A stretch of DNA of 64,000 nucleotides from Ischnura elegans (taxonomy: Eukaryota; Arthropoda; Insecta; Odonata; Coenagrionidae), in the NCBI RefSeq assembly GCF_921293095.1, contig NC_060256.1, positions 89,869,851-89,933,850 of the forward strand, in the 5' to 3' direction. The notes beneath the pieces were generated by a model. That model did no database searches, was not told the origin of the DNA, and saw only the letters and a program-made list of their open reading frames with translations. The position numbers were made by a program, and so were the translations under genes. Each line of letters opens with the position of its first letter. The stretch's first letter is position 1. Shown here piece after piece: positions 1 to 10,920 of the stretch.

Positions 1-1451
1 ACAAAAAGGTATCACATACTATAGAAAAAAATCGTCAATTCAATGTGCTTTCCAAGGTTGATGGTTAATGTTGAATTCTGAGCTACGTGATATCTATTTA
101 ATGGAAGGTTTTCTTGAATTTTGCTGACTTGATGTCTTCTGTTGCCCCAGTGAAATGACAGCCAAATGAGCTGTTAAAAAAGTCTAGTGAACGAACATTT
201 TGGCTTTCAACAACATTCAGATAAGAGTATCTTATTTCTAGAATGCAAATAAGCCATTGGGATTCAACATTGTGGTAACGGCAGCAAGCGTTTCCTTAAT
301 CCGTATGCTTATTCCACCTCTATTGGCAATTTGAGTGTAGCTACCAAATGGCACTGGGGAAAATTGCATACAAAGCGTACTGATCAAAACTGGCTCACCT
401 AATTTCTCAGCAGGTTTAAATGGCCCATAGTTAGACATTGGATAACTATTAGCTAAACTCTGTGTAGTAAAGCATTTAAGGATGTGCGAGTACTTGATAA
501 TTCAAGTTGAGCAGTCAGTGCTACGAATACCATTAGAGCTGTCAAGGCTAGTATGTTCAGAAATCTGCTGACAGGAAGCGCTATCATCAAAGTTGTGTAA
601 GAATATTATTTGTAAAATCAATAAATCGTTTAATTGCCATGACCTGGGGGTTTTAGCTGGCTTTATATGTAGCCTTCAACTGCTATAACAGTCAACGTGG
701 GTGGCGAATATGTTGTCATCAGTGGCAGAGGGTGACGTGGCAGCGTATTTGGAGTTATCAGTGTGGACTGGTGCATCACTTATACTTTGCTATGCTCCAT
801 AGGTTCCTCGATTCCCATGTAAATTTGCCGAGGCTCTTTGCCATGGTAATCAAGCAGCCTTGGAAGTCAAAGGCTTGTGGATTGATTCCCAGTTCCAGGG
901 AATTTTTTCCCCTGGCAATTAAATTGAACAGTGTTATATTTGTCTACGTTCAGGCATCCAAGAGAAATTAGAGGTTCTTCATCCGGTACTTGAAAATTGG
1001 GGCTCCAAATCTCATGTATAACCCTCATAAGTTAGTCCAGTGCATCTGTGACGTTTCAGTGATGATAAAATTGCTCCTCATAAGTTCAGAGATCCTAGTG
1101 TTTCAACCATCTCTCGAAGTAAAAAATTCAAGTTCTAACCAATTCAAATGCCTGACACACACCTTACAACTGAAGCTCATCATATGTGTAACAAGCACAA
1201 AGCAATATAAATTCGCTCATGTAAAGCATCAAAAGAGCGAGACTCCCCTCAAAGCATTAAATGATTTTTATGTAGAATGGTGGTTACCAGCTGAAACTGA
1301 AACTTTCACTCTCGTCATCTTTTTATCGTAGTACCTTGTATCAGATGATTGAGGTTACTGCTCCGGCATGTACTTGTTGTTTAGTCCAACATTCATGTGT
1401 CACAGGTAAGCTTTTTGAGGAAATTAATGTAAGTAGTTCGATATGTTCCAG
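1..1451 (+). other. Intronic sequence upstream of the first visible PPP4R3 exon
   Basis: This stretch should be intron of PPP4R3, because the first exon in the window starts in mid-codon at 1452. I found no earlier PPP4R3 exon, no recognisable transposon ends and no RNA gene. The open frames here have no splice-site support and no family resemblance. Confidence 0.5.
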
Positions 1452-1621
1452 TGTCCCTTCCATTCTACGGAACAGCCGATATCGTAGAGATCAACGGCAG
1501 TTGGAGGAGGAAGAGGAAATGTGGTTTAATGAAGACGATGACTTTGATGATGGAGAAGCCATGCCAGCTAGCAATGATATCTTAGGAAAAAAGCAGATGG
1601 AGTCTGACCTGGATACTATAG
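1452..1621 (+). CDS. PPP4R3: PPP4R3 exon with MWFNED signature
   Basis: The acceptor AG is at 1450-1451 and the donor GTAATG starts at 1622. The first base completes a codon from the previous exon, and the last base is the first of a glycine codon. The exon encodes the charged [17 protein letters not shown] segment that follows the armadillo region in this family. Confidence 0.88.
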
Positions 1622-4600
1622 GTAATGCAAAAATATGTTATTGAAAATGCTTGAACTTATATTACATCATTTCTATCCTCAGATTTAGGTTATTTTCCTG
1701 ATGGTGTAGCCTTGATAGTTTTTTTCTTTCCTCATTCCTATCTTTTGATACATGTGTCTCTCTCTTTTGTTCTTTCCAATTAACGTAGTATTTACATATA
1801 TTAAGGATGGTCTGATCAGATACCTCAGATCCAAATATTTACTGATATTGCCCTTCACCGGATTAATCGGATCCAAATTTGCTGAAGAAATCTAATCTGG
1901 ATCCAAAATTTTAAATTAATTCTTCAGTGAAACCAGCATCCCATTAAAGGGAGTGGAAAGAATTCCAATCCACTCTTTGCATGTGCATGCAGGGTTACGC
2001 AACAGAATTTTAGCCATGGAAAATTTGAAGGCAAAATACGACAGGCACATGGCGTGAATCTTCCCAGGGGATTGAACAACCATAGGGGGAAGCTCAGTGC
2101 AGTAGAATAATGAGTGTTTGGGATTAACCTAGTCAGACTCGGTCTCAGACATTGATGCATGATTTTCTAAGGCATCAACCACTACTCACACCCTGTCAAC
2201 TAGTTGTCATAATTTAGTATGCTCTTATAGATTTCTATTTTCATGTCATTGGACAGCTTGCTAAATGCACTTTTATTGAAAATTTTTGGAATAAATGCTG
2301 AGTTGAATGATTGATAGCTTAATATTTCATTCCTTCATCTGGGAACATCACCAGGAGACTCGATGACAACAATGATCTTTGATATACCCAGCTAAAAGGA
2401 CAAAAAATTAAGCAATCAGTTAATCAAGAGCCGTTACTTATCAAATTTTGGTATTTGTAATGAATTTCTTGATTTTTTTCTCATTCTTTGATAAGCAATG
2501 AAATAATGATTGGTTAGCTTCATGGATGTTAAGTGAAATAATTCGTAATGATGTAATATATCAAATTCATAAATGTTTAATGCTGTCCTTGCTAGTAGAA
2601 ATTCTGTATTGCAAATAAATAATAAATGGATCGCTCTTTGCTCGTCACTGCATTGAGGACATCTATGGAGCTTGATTAGGAAATCATCCCAACTGGCAGC
2701 ATATCGGATAAAATTCCGGTATCTGACACAATGAAAGAGTGGTGATGAAGTCGACTCTTGATTTCTCTCTTAGATGATTGTTGTCTCCTTGTTTTATAGG
2801 TAAAATCATTGATAAAAAAGCAGACAACAACTCTCCCAAGATGCTCAACAACACCAACAAATCTGGTATGCTGAACAACAATCTCACAAGCAATTCCGCT
2901 GCAAATTCACCACCCAGTCCTGGAGGAGATGTTAAACTAACTTTGTATAAAAAGGTGAGAAAATGTCCCACTTTTTTCCAGAACACTAATTTTTATGTGA
3001 GTCATGTTTTTCTTTCTTGATAAATAATACGTATAGGTATTTAAAAAAGAATTGACTGTTGTTTTGAAGACATTTCTAATAATTTGGATTCCTCAACTAT
3101 AACATTTTAAGAGCTGCAAACATATGTTACTAATTTCTTCTAAGCAGGTATTTGTAACGGAATTAATCTATTCACACATATAACTTAACGTTATTTTCTT
3201 TACGATTCTCTTGTACATTGTAAAATTTTTATAATTTTTCTATTCTGTCGGACATTGAGCTGTATTTATTGCTTTTCGAGTGTAAATGTATATAATACTG
3301 ACGTTGCTAATTATATTTTTCCATACTCATCACGCATACGCCAATGAAAGTAAATATCCGAAGTGCAAATAATATACAATATATATCATCAATGTATACA
3401 CGGCCATTTGTACTAGAATAACTGCATCTCAAACGTATAAATGCTTCGGTATAACGCATTAACCCTTTCATTGCGTAAAATTTTCTCAGAGTTGTTTCAC
3501 ATTGGCGGAGAATTTTTTTTCACTGCATTCACTTTATTTTTCGAAAATATGTAAACAATTTCAATACAAAAAAGATTTTTATATTCATTTCACTATTTGT
3601 TAAACAATTTGTTAATGGCATCACAGTGATGCCATCCGCACCCATGTGAAACAATGCTCCGGATATTTATGCAACCCGTTACACAAACATTAGGTGACGA
3701 CGGGCAACTAATCTTTGCGTAGCAACTAAGAAGCTTAAAATAATTTCTGAAATGATGGCGGAATTGAATTATAAAAGAAGATAAATATATTCTCAGTTAT
3801 CATCCACTTTCCATGCATCATATTTTGGGCAAATAAAAGTTTTTGAAGTTTTTTTTTCACATTTATAAATTTTTAAATTTACCAGTAACTTAGATTTGCA
3901 TGCAAACATATGAAAGTTATTTTATCTTTTTGACATTTTATTTTGCGTTAATGCTATAAAAACTAACTAATAATTGTGGAATTCTTTGAAAAAAGGCTTC
4001 AAACACAGCCCTGGAGCTTCTGCACATCATATATCATCAGAGCCACTTTTTAGTCGTTCTTAGAACGTGAGGAGTATTATTTTTCTGTTTGTCCTTAGAG
4101 TTTCAGAGGTGTGTCTTTTTTGAGTAACTCAATAGATATTTCAAGAGATTATTATAATTTTCCATGCGTAAACTCAGCAGTGTTGCCACATAAGGGGGGG
4201 TAATGGGTTACAACCCCCAATGAGGCGCCAAAAACGGGTAAGATGGCCCCCGCACCCTCCGGAAGGGCCCTAAAATCTCCTGCAAAAACCCCTCATTTCA
4301 AAATCGTGGCTTCGCGACTGTATAAACTGTGTCCACAGAGATGAAATCTATCGATTAATTTTCGCACGACTTTATTTGCATGTCCCCTGCCTCAAACATC
4401 AGGATCCTTCGCCCCACTGTAAATTATAGCATCTTGCACGACGCCATTAGGCCCTGAAAGCATATACAGTAGACTCTCGTTAATACGAACAACGTTGTTA
4501 CGAAGTTCTCGTTATTACGAAGCAAACCGTTGGTCCCGTCGAAAGGGCCTATCCAAGCTATAGTAAAAGAAACGTTATTACGAAATTTTCGTTTTTACGA

Positions 4601-7600
4601 AATTACGAACCTATGTCCCGGTCCCGGCAGTTACAATATGAACTTTATTACGAAGTTGCACGCACAAGCCACGGTATTTAGGTGGATATTCACTAAACTT
4701 AAGTTTCAATAATTGCGCCACGTTTAAGTTATTCTCGTTTACTGTGCCTAAGAGCGTCAATTATGGTTCTTTATTCAGTTTACACGCAACATCATATAAC
4801 TAGCTTCATTCCTGTGTAGTCAGGGTGCCCTACTCATAACCGTTCGTAAATAGGATGTACAGTCAGACCTCTTCCTATGCACATTCGATTTACGAATTTT
4901 CAGAGATAGGAGCATTCAAAATTTTCAAATTTCAAATTTGGCGCCTTTCGATTTGGCCGATACTACGCGGTGTGGCGCTGGGAAACTCTCACTGTGATCA
5001 TGATCTGAATAAGGTATCAATGAAAATGGTGTGAATTTAGGAACTGTTCAACGTTTCGCCCGTTCTTCGTCACCGCGGGGAGCTATTTTTTCGGCTCCGA
5101 ATGCATCGCAGGCCCCGCTAGATCAGTTCGCCACAAGCGTGAGTAAGCGCATACGTGTGATGCAGTGTTGCATCCCGCAGGATAACCTTACTCTGCGATA
5201 AATTACATACAGTCCGGCTGGCGAGGGTTGTCCGATTACGGCACAATAGGATGGGCGGATAATCCTGCGCCAGCACGGTTTAAAGCCAACCGCTGTCCCC
5301 CAAACGCACCTCACACCCTCGCCTAGTCATACAACGTTGTCAAATGCATAAACGAACACCGAAATAAGCCTGATCCACCAAAATAAGCCCATTCTTCGAA
5401 TCACAGAACAAGTGATTATTCCTCTAGGTCCTTGACGCTCGTCGTCCCTTCCGGATCTTTTCTTCACGGAACACTTTGTAAGCGTTTCCCTTTCTTACCT
5501 GGCAGCCTTGCCCCCTCCCCGGACCTAGACCATTTGGTCTGTAATTGGACAACTCTCGGTGGCCGGACTGTAATTTTATCAACCTAGGAACATGGTCTTG
5601 GGACGCATCGAGTTTGAATATCGGAGTTCATGTATTCGGGAAGATATCAACCCTCGATTGCGTCATGGCGCAGTCTTCTGTTGAAAAACTGAAACGCATT
5701 TTCCTGTTTATATTTATTTCCGCGTAATTTAATCGCGTTTATAATACACTATTCCTTTCGACGATTCCTAAAAGAAACGTTCTTACGAACTTCGTTATTA
5801 CGAACCTCCGATTTTTCGGTCCCGTGAACTTCGTAATAACAAGAGTCTACTGTATAATGTTATGCCGTGTTTGTGGCGCCAAAGCAACATGGACTCATGA
5901 AGCAGAGTTCTTTACCCGGATAGTAAATTTATTTCATTCTTTGAGTGAATAAATTCAAAAGGGGTCGAATTTTATGCAAGGGGTCTCTTGGTATCGGATC
6001 ATCTACTCCAGGGTCCTTGCCAAAATGCATGCAACGAAAAATTAGTTGAAATCGGTCTCGGGAAAATGTGGTGTGAAGACAAGAAACATCGAAGTTATTT
6101 TCCTTCATTTTCCAATAATCTGGAATGGATGGCCATCTTGTAATACTTAATGCAATCATACATTAGGTATACCAGATTAAAAATATCCCCCATTCCCCAC
6201 GAGTAATATCCCTATGCTCGGTCTTTTCTAATTATAATAGCTCTATTTGGTTGAAGTAAAATATGTAAATTGCTTCAAAGTTAAAAAAAAAACCCTTCGC
6301 GGAGAAGACTCAATGCAGTGTTCCATGCATAAACTTGAGTAAATTGTGCCAGAGGTAGTTTTATTGCGAGGAGATATTCTAAGCCTAGATCACCAAAGGC
6401 TGATACATAAACGGTCCTTGGGGTTTGAGAATAGGAATAAAATTAAAAATAAAGGTTTCTCCCATATTCCACGTAAGTGGCTAAATATATGTAAAATACT
6501 GAAATTTCCAAAAGAAAAAGGCTATACGGTAATATTATAAAAAAATAAAATCTCTGTAGGGGAGTGAAAATGCACGCAATCGAAAGATGTCCGAAGTAGA
6601 GACTGTACTAATGGCGAGAGTCGAAAAAACTGAGCAGGAATAGCTCACCTTCTCCACCACATGCACATAACAGAATACTTTGCATTTGCATGCATTTCTC
6701 ATAAGAATGGCAAAAATACTTCTAACAATTGAGATAATAGGAGACACAGAGTGACTTGTAGTCTATTCCGCGGTGACATAAAACGACTCTTTTTTTTTTT
6801 TTTGAGCCCCGAAATTTGATCATTTTTTCCCCAAAGATTTCCCCAATTCTAATTTCTCATTCAAAATGAAATAAATATAAAAGTTTTCCTAGAACCTTCA
6901 ATATTTCCCGTGAATAACGAAGTGGTGGACGTAATTATTCGAGCCTAGTAACTTTAACAAACTCAAACGAAATAAATGAGAAAAAGTCGAATTTCTTTTT
7001 CCGAAACCAATATAATCAAACCCCTATTGATAGGATCGTTCAGAAAATGAGTTGCAAATATGTTATGGAAGAATGTTATGAGTTAAAACGGCATTATGTA
7101 AATATTAAGTTTAAAAAATAATAAAAAGAGAAACATATTATTCAACTGTGTTTAGCTTGTGTATTGTGACCGTATTTTGATATACGAAAATATTTTTCGT
7201 CGGTGAGATGAAAGGAAGATTATGACTAAATATTGTTTACAAAAATTTTAATACGACTAAAACGGGGATAATAACCTTCAAATATGGCAACATTTAGTAC
7301 AAATATTCAGAAGAGTAAAGAAAATATCACATTTTAATTTTTTTGTAATGGCGAAAAATCTTACAAATTAAAAAGTACTCCATAAATGTAAAAAAATGTA
7401 CTAAAAAAATATAAACTTTTTTTCAAAAACGGAAGGCATATCAAGGTAGCCTAATCCAATGTGCGTGCGGGAAACCATCTTGAGAGTAGAAAGAACAGAG
7501 CGGAGGAGCGTAGGGAGCGATTGAAGGACATAGGCCGCCATGGCATCAATGTGATGCCACCCGCCCGTTGGCAGGACCTATGCTGGGCATCAATGCTATG

Positions 7601-10600
7601 CCATCCGCACTCAAAGGGTTAATCTCTCCTTTCTCAATGGTATAATATAATTTCTTGTGTGTAATAATCAACAAATATATCTGCCATGGATTTACATCAA
7701 TTTATCCATTTCCAAGTAAAAATTTCAATGCATGTTGCTGCATCAGCAGGGTTCTCACTCAACCTTGAAAACCTTAAAACCGTGAATTTTGTCCGCCGTG
7801 AAAAAACCTGGAAAAAGCCGTGAATTTCGTCCTAAAGCCTTGATAAATAATACGTATAGGTATTTAAAAAAGAATTGACTGTTGTTTTGAAGACATTTCT
7901 AATAATTTGGATTCCTCAACTCCTCAATTCCCCAAGTCTCAATCTTGATTTTACGATCGAAGAACTGCAATTGACAGATTAAAAGAAAAATGGATATTGC
8001 GATCATATTTCAAGGTCAGTCACGTGCAGACATGGCCACGGATTTAAATGGACACGTATATTTGAAGCACAATTATTGGTCTGTGTGTCATGATGACACA
8101 TAGACCTTTAGCCTGTGCCAAAGCCGGAAGACTGGTAACCAAAGTGTTCATTAACACTAACGTAAATTCAGGCACTTCTTCACTTCCCTGGCACCCTGGT
8201 CCCTCTATTTTCCCACTCACAACCTTTTGCCGGAGCTGAATTTTGCAAACGATAGGTGACGTCAGGAGAGATAGCACTTTCATTGCTGCGTTTGGATTCA
8301 CGGTGTCTGTCGCATTTGTTAAATTTGTACTTAACGTGCGGCCAATGATTGTTAAGTGATCAATATTTCTGCCTAAATTGGTTTATCTACAAACCATGAA
8401 TTTGAGACATTTAGACGGTGAAAACCTGGAAAAAAAACGTTAATTTTATAATTTAGATCGAGTGGGAACCCTGATCAATTTCTTTTATTTGATATTTTAC
8501 TATATAATGATGGATTAATACTATTCATTGAATAGCCCTTATTACGAGTGAGAATCGTTTCCTTTCCGGCTCGAATGTCATTTGATTCTTTATATATTGT
8601 TGGATCTTCACTCAATCACTGGCTTCAAATACAATATTTTTCATACCTATCTGCCGTTCCTATCTGATACTGAGAATCAGAGTTTTCCCCGGTAGCGGCC
8701 AGGAACTGATCTTTTCTCCGCCAAGTTACAGCCTTCTGTTGGGAGGAATCTACGGTAGAAAACCGTTTCTCTGGAGAAAGGAGCTTTCAGGTTACAGACT
8801 TAGGCCCCAATTGCCATTTAAGTTGCATTTAATTACCATTAAAGGCTCCCCTGCCCTCCCCACAAATCTGCCTTTCCCCCCTTGGTGCTGCCCAGAGTCC
8901 CCGAGGAAGCGGCTGGAACGCTAGCCCCAGCTACGGTACTGCCTCGGAGTCCTCAGAACAGCAGTTGTGACGTCAGACACACAAGATAAACCACGGCCTC
9001 TTTCGAACGCCATTTTTTGCACCGTTGGAATTTCGATAACTTTTGAGAATTTTTCTCTTGGGAACAAAGCGTTACCTAGCCCTCGGGTTTTTTTGCCTTG
9101 TGCAAGATTCATCATCCTCTATCTCATTTTTTTTCCAAAACATGTGCAAGTTCTCCATTAGTGGGCCACCATTATTTTTAGCTTCATTTATTTTATTTTG
9201 AGGGGCTAAGTTTGCTTTTAATCACCTGATGTTGGGACCTCTTTATGCTTGGCTAAGAAGAAATTCTCATTTCCTATTGATTGACTTTCGTTTAGGTTAA
9301 GGAAACAGATGCTCATGTTTGAAACATCAGACTTCAATTGTTCTAGTAAAATACAGTGGAACCTTGTTAGAGCGAGTACGGGCTATAGCGACACCCCCGC
9401 TATTACAAGAGATAGCCGATGCACCGTCAATTGACCCTATAATAAGCGTGTTAAAAAATTCGTTTTTACGAGACCCTTTCGGTGTTGGCTCTCGCCACAG
9501 CGAGGGTTTCACCGCCGGAAGACTTTCATGAAGATTCCTTAACCTCTGTAATTGCTAGCGATCTGTTAGAAATGAAGTTAATGGAGTGCTCAGTCTCAAA
9601 TTTATGTGGTAAACTGTCGTTCGATAAATATAATGATGACGAAACAATGCTTTGCATGATTTTTATTCAGTGCGGTGCTTATAAATTGTTTGAATAGTTA
9701 GTCGTTATTTGAGTAAGGAAATTTAGTGATGCAAAAAAACATCGCCTTTCGTCTGGATTTATGCTTACGTTTATCGGATAGATGTTTATCTGTCGCCGCA
9801 CCACTCCTGTTCCTGTATATCTGTTCGCAACAGGTATATTGGCTATTATTTGCTCCACCTCCGGTAAAGCGATAACTCGCTATAGCGAGTGTTTATTAGT
9901 GCACCGTGGGGTGTCGTTATATCGAGGTTTCACTGTACCAAGTTTGATTGCTGGTCTTGCCCATTTTTTGATGGCAATTTGCCTAATTGTTAATTTTCTG
10001 AATAACTTGCTTAATTGGATAGCTACTGTTGTCTTTAACTTTTCTGTCAGGCCGCAACTTTCATTAATTTTGTTTGCGTGAGTGAGTGACAGTTTATGCA
10101 TGAATTTTCTTTCATTTAATATCTTTTGCCTCTATTCATTTACTGAATTTTGATGATCCTTAGAATCCTCAGAAAAATTTCTGAGGATTCTAAGGATCTG
10201 AGGATTAGAATTGGGTTGTATGGAAAAAAATACTAAAATCTAATGTATGTACCACCAAATTCCATGATTGATGTTGCTGTATGAAACTTTGTACAGTATT
10301 ATAAGGTGTTGTATGAATTAAATAGGGAAATCTGGATAGTCAAAATTTTTATTACAGTGAAGTTTGCCTGTGTATTGAATTCAATTTACTAATTATTATT
10401 TTTTTTAATGAAATAACTGCCTTTGTGATACTTGAGAATACCCAGAAAATTCAGAGAATAGGTGTAATATTTATAAAATTCAATCATGTTTAATTCAATT
10501 AGGGAACTAAGTTGATATTCCTTTGTGTATGCACCTTCTGGTATCAAAAGTGATATTAGGGCTAAAATGAGCTTACAATTTTATCTTGATTTAGACTTGG

Positions 10601-10920
10601 GAAAGCTGTTGGGCCTACTTAAAAAACAAGTGTCTGGTTTATAATCACATGTGATATAGGTATTTCAGATTATCATTTTCCATTTGTTAAATGTGTGAAA
10701 TTTCTTTTTTAAGGCTCCTCCTTTAAGTGGAGTTGGTAATTATGATATTCTGTGTGCATGTGATCGTTTTTACTTCTATTTTAAGCAATTTATTTGTCTC
10801 TCTGAAAAGGCTCTTGTGGACTATGAGGGAGACTCTGACGAGGAAGAGGAAGAAGAGGATGAGGAGGAAGAAGACGGAGAGGTTTTAACTCCTTCACCCA
10901 AGCGTGCCAGACTCACGTAG
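1452..10920 (+). CDS. PPP4R3: PPP4R3 (SMEK/falafel), 3'-terminal coding exons, 5' part outside window
   Basis: The product is the regulatory subunit 3 of protein phosphatase 4. In known family members it directs the PP4 catalytic subunit to substrates in DNA-damage, cell-division and asymmetric-division pathways. Three coding exons are visible: 1452-1621, 2800-2954 and 10810-10920. Splice phases join cleanly: a G at 1621 plus GT at 2800 makes a glycine codon, and the second junction is phase 0. The first exon encodes the family signature [11 protein letters not shown] followed by [18 protein letters not shown]. The middle exon is Ser/Asn/Pro-rich. The last encodes [11 protein letters not shown], an acidic run and a basic PKRARLT end resembling a nuclear localisation signal, as in vertebrate SMEK proteins. 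The N-terminal EVH1-like domain and armadillo repeats must lie before position 1. The last intron is 7.9 kb and full of nested transposons. Identification rests on remembered family motifs. Confidence 0.9.
2800..2954 (+). CDS. PPP4R3: PPP4R3 exon, Ser/Asn/Pro-rich linker
   Basis: The acceptor is TTTTATAG at 2792-2799 and the donor GTGAGA starts at 2955. It encodes a low-complexity stretch (KKADNNSPK, then [14 protein letters not shown]), like the Ser/Pro-rich tail linker of SMEK proteins. It ends on a codon boundary. Confidence 0.85.
3016..3098 (+). repeat. 83-bp direct repeat, copy 1 (intronic)
   Basis: This 83-bp segment lies just after the PPP4R3 exon ending at 2954. It recurs base-for-base at 7839-7921 in the same orientation, 4.8 kb downstream. 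Flanking bases differ at both ends. Confidence 0.9.
4190..4466 (-). pseudogene. piggyBac transposase remnant, downstream part
   Basis: On the minus strand immediately beyond the pogo-like insertion, the frame reads [18 protein letters not shown] and, after a stop, [15 protein letters not shown]. These correspond to the central piggyBac transposase region (GxxxDFxxYxGKxx, then the GHxLYxDNYYxS motif). The frame is broken by stops. Together with the block at 5857-6159 it is one transposase gene split by the insertion. Confidence 0.65.
4467..5852. mobile_element. pogo/Tigger-like DNA element, non-autonomous, inserted in piggyBac
   Basis: The left end CAGTAGACTCTCGTTAATAC and right end GAGTCTACTG form terminal inverted repeats flanked by TA (4465-4466 and 5853-5854), as in the Tc1/mariner superfamily. 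Internal motifs of the type CGTTATTACGAA repeat near both ends. I saw no transposase frame, so it probably depended on a relative. It contains the nested MITE 5210-5570. Confidence 0.8.
5210..5570. mobile_element. CAGTCCGGC-family MITE, nested copy
   Basis: Inverted ends CAGTCCGGCTGGCGAGG and CTCTCGGTGGCCGGACTG are flanked by TA (5208-5209, 5571-5572). A related copy is at 55201-55576. The two copies share the segment reading CCTCGCCTAGTCATACAACG. No coding capacity is seen. Confidence 0.85.
5857..6159 (-). pseudogene. piggyBac transposase remnant, upstream part
   Basis: The minus-strand frame encodes [23 protein letters not shown] and [11 protein letters not shown]. These match the N-terminal half of the DDE_Tnp_1_7 domain (SRDRFxxIxRxLHF, then LxKIRPLxD). 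After a stop at the end of this block a PGKEL motif continues, as in the family. An in-frame stop, a frameshift and interruption by the pogo-like element show that it is dead. Confidence 0.75.
7747..8473. mobile_element. CAGGGTTCYCACTC-type DNA element
   Basis: The ends CAGGGTTCTCACTC and GAGTGGGAACCCTG are inverted repeats. Next to each end is a CCGTGAATTTTGTC-like or AACCTGGAAAAA stretch, often seen in arthropod elements with this terminus. No clear target duplication was found, so the superfamily (perhaps hAT) is uncertain. It contains the second copy of the 83-bp direct repeat. Confidence 0.6.
7839..7921 (+). repeat. 83-bp direct repeat, copy 2 (inside a DNA element)
   Basis: This segment is identical to 3016-3098. 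It lies within the element bounded by CAGGGTTCTCACTC and GAGTGGGAACCCTG, so the copy may have been captured by that element or placed there by local repair. Confidence 0.9.
9354..9935. mobile_element. pogo/Tigger-like MITE
   Basis: The left end CAGTGGAACCTTGTTAGAGC and right end TATCGAGGTTTCACTG are inverted and flanked by TA (9352-9353, 9936-9937). Repeated GCTATAGCGA-like motifs lie near the ends, typical of Tigger-type elements. There is no transposase frame. It lies in the PPP4R3 last intron. Confidence 0.8.
10155..10198 (+). repeat. Perfect 21-bp inverted repeat with 2-nt loop
   Basis: The arms 10155-10175 and 10178-10198 are exact reverse complements separated by AA, so the transcript could form a tight hairpin. 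It lies about 610 bp before the last PPP4R3 coding exon. Confidence 0.9.
10810..10920 (+). CDS. PPP4R3: PPP4R3 terminal coding exon, acidic tail and stop
   Basis: The acceptor AG is at 10808-10809 after a pyrimidine-rich tract, and the TAG stop is at 10918-10920. It encodes [12 protein letters not shown], a Glu/Asp run and PSPKRARLT. The frame stays open upstream to another possible acceptor at 10712-10713. That would add 32 residues unlike the family, so the downstream acceptor is preferred. Confidence 0.87.
   Translation, partial: ALVDYEGDSDEEEEEEDEEEEDGEVLTPSPKRARLT

Larger units (their letters stand above)
3463..7618 (-). mobile_element. piggyBac-type transposon, decayed, with nested insertions
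   Basis: The element is flanked by TTAA on both sides (3459-3462 and 7619-7622), the target site of piggyBac. Its ends form imperfect inverted repeats: CCCTTTCATTGCG on the left, and the reverse complement of CGCACTCAAAGGG on the right. Subterminal GGCATCA-N-GATGCCA-like palindromes followed by CCGC occur near both ends (about 3616-3640 and 7540-7565). Broken piggyBac transposase pieces on the minus strand lie inside. A pogo-like element (4467-5852) interrupts the transposase and itself contains a smaller MITE (5210-5570). It sits in the last intron of PPP4R3 and looks inactive. Confidence 0.82.

Noticed and set aside
10714..10809. Extension of the last PPP4R3 exon to an upstream acceptor
   Set aside because: The frame is open, but the extra residues (Cys/Phe/Tyr-rich) do not fit the acidic tail, and the acceptor at 10809 gives the family-like LVDYEGD start.
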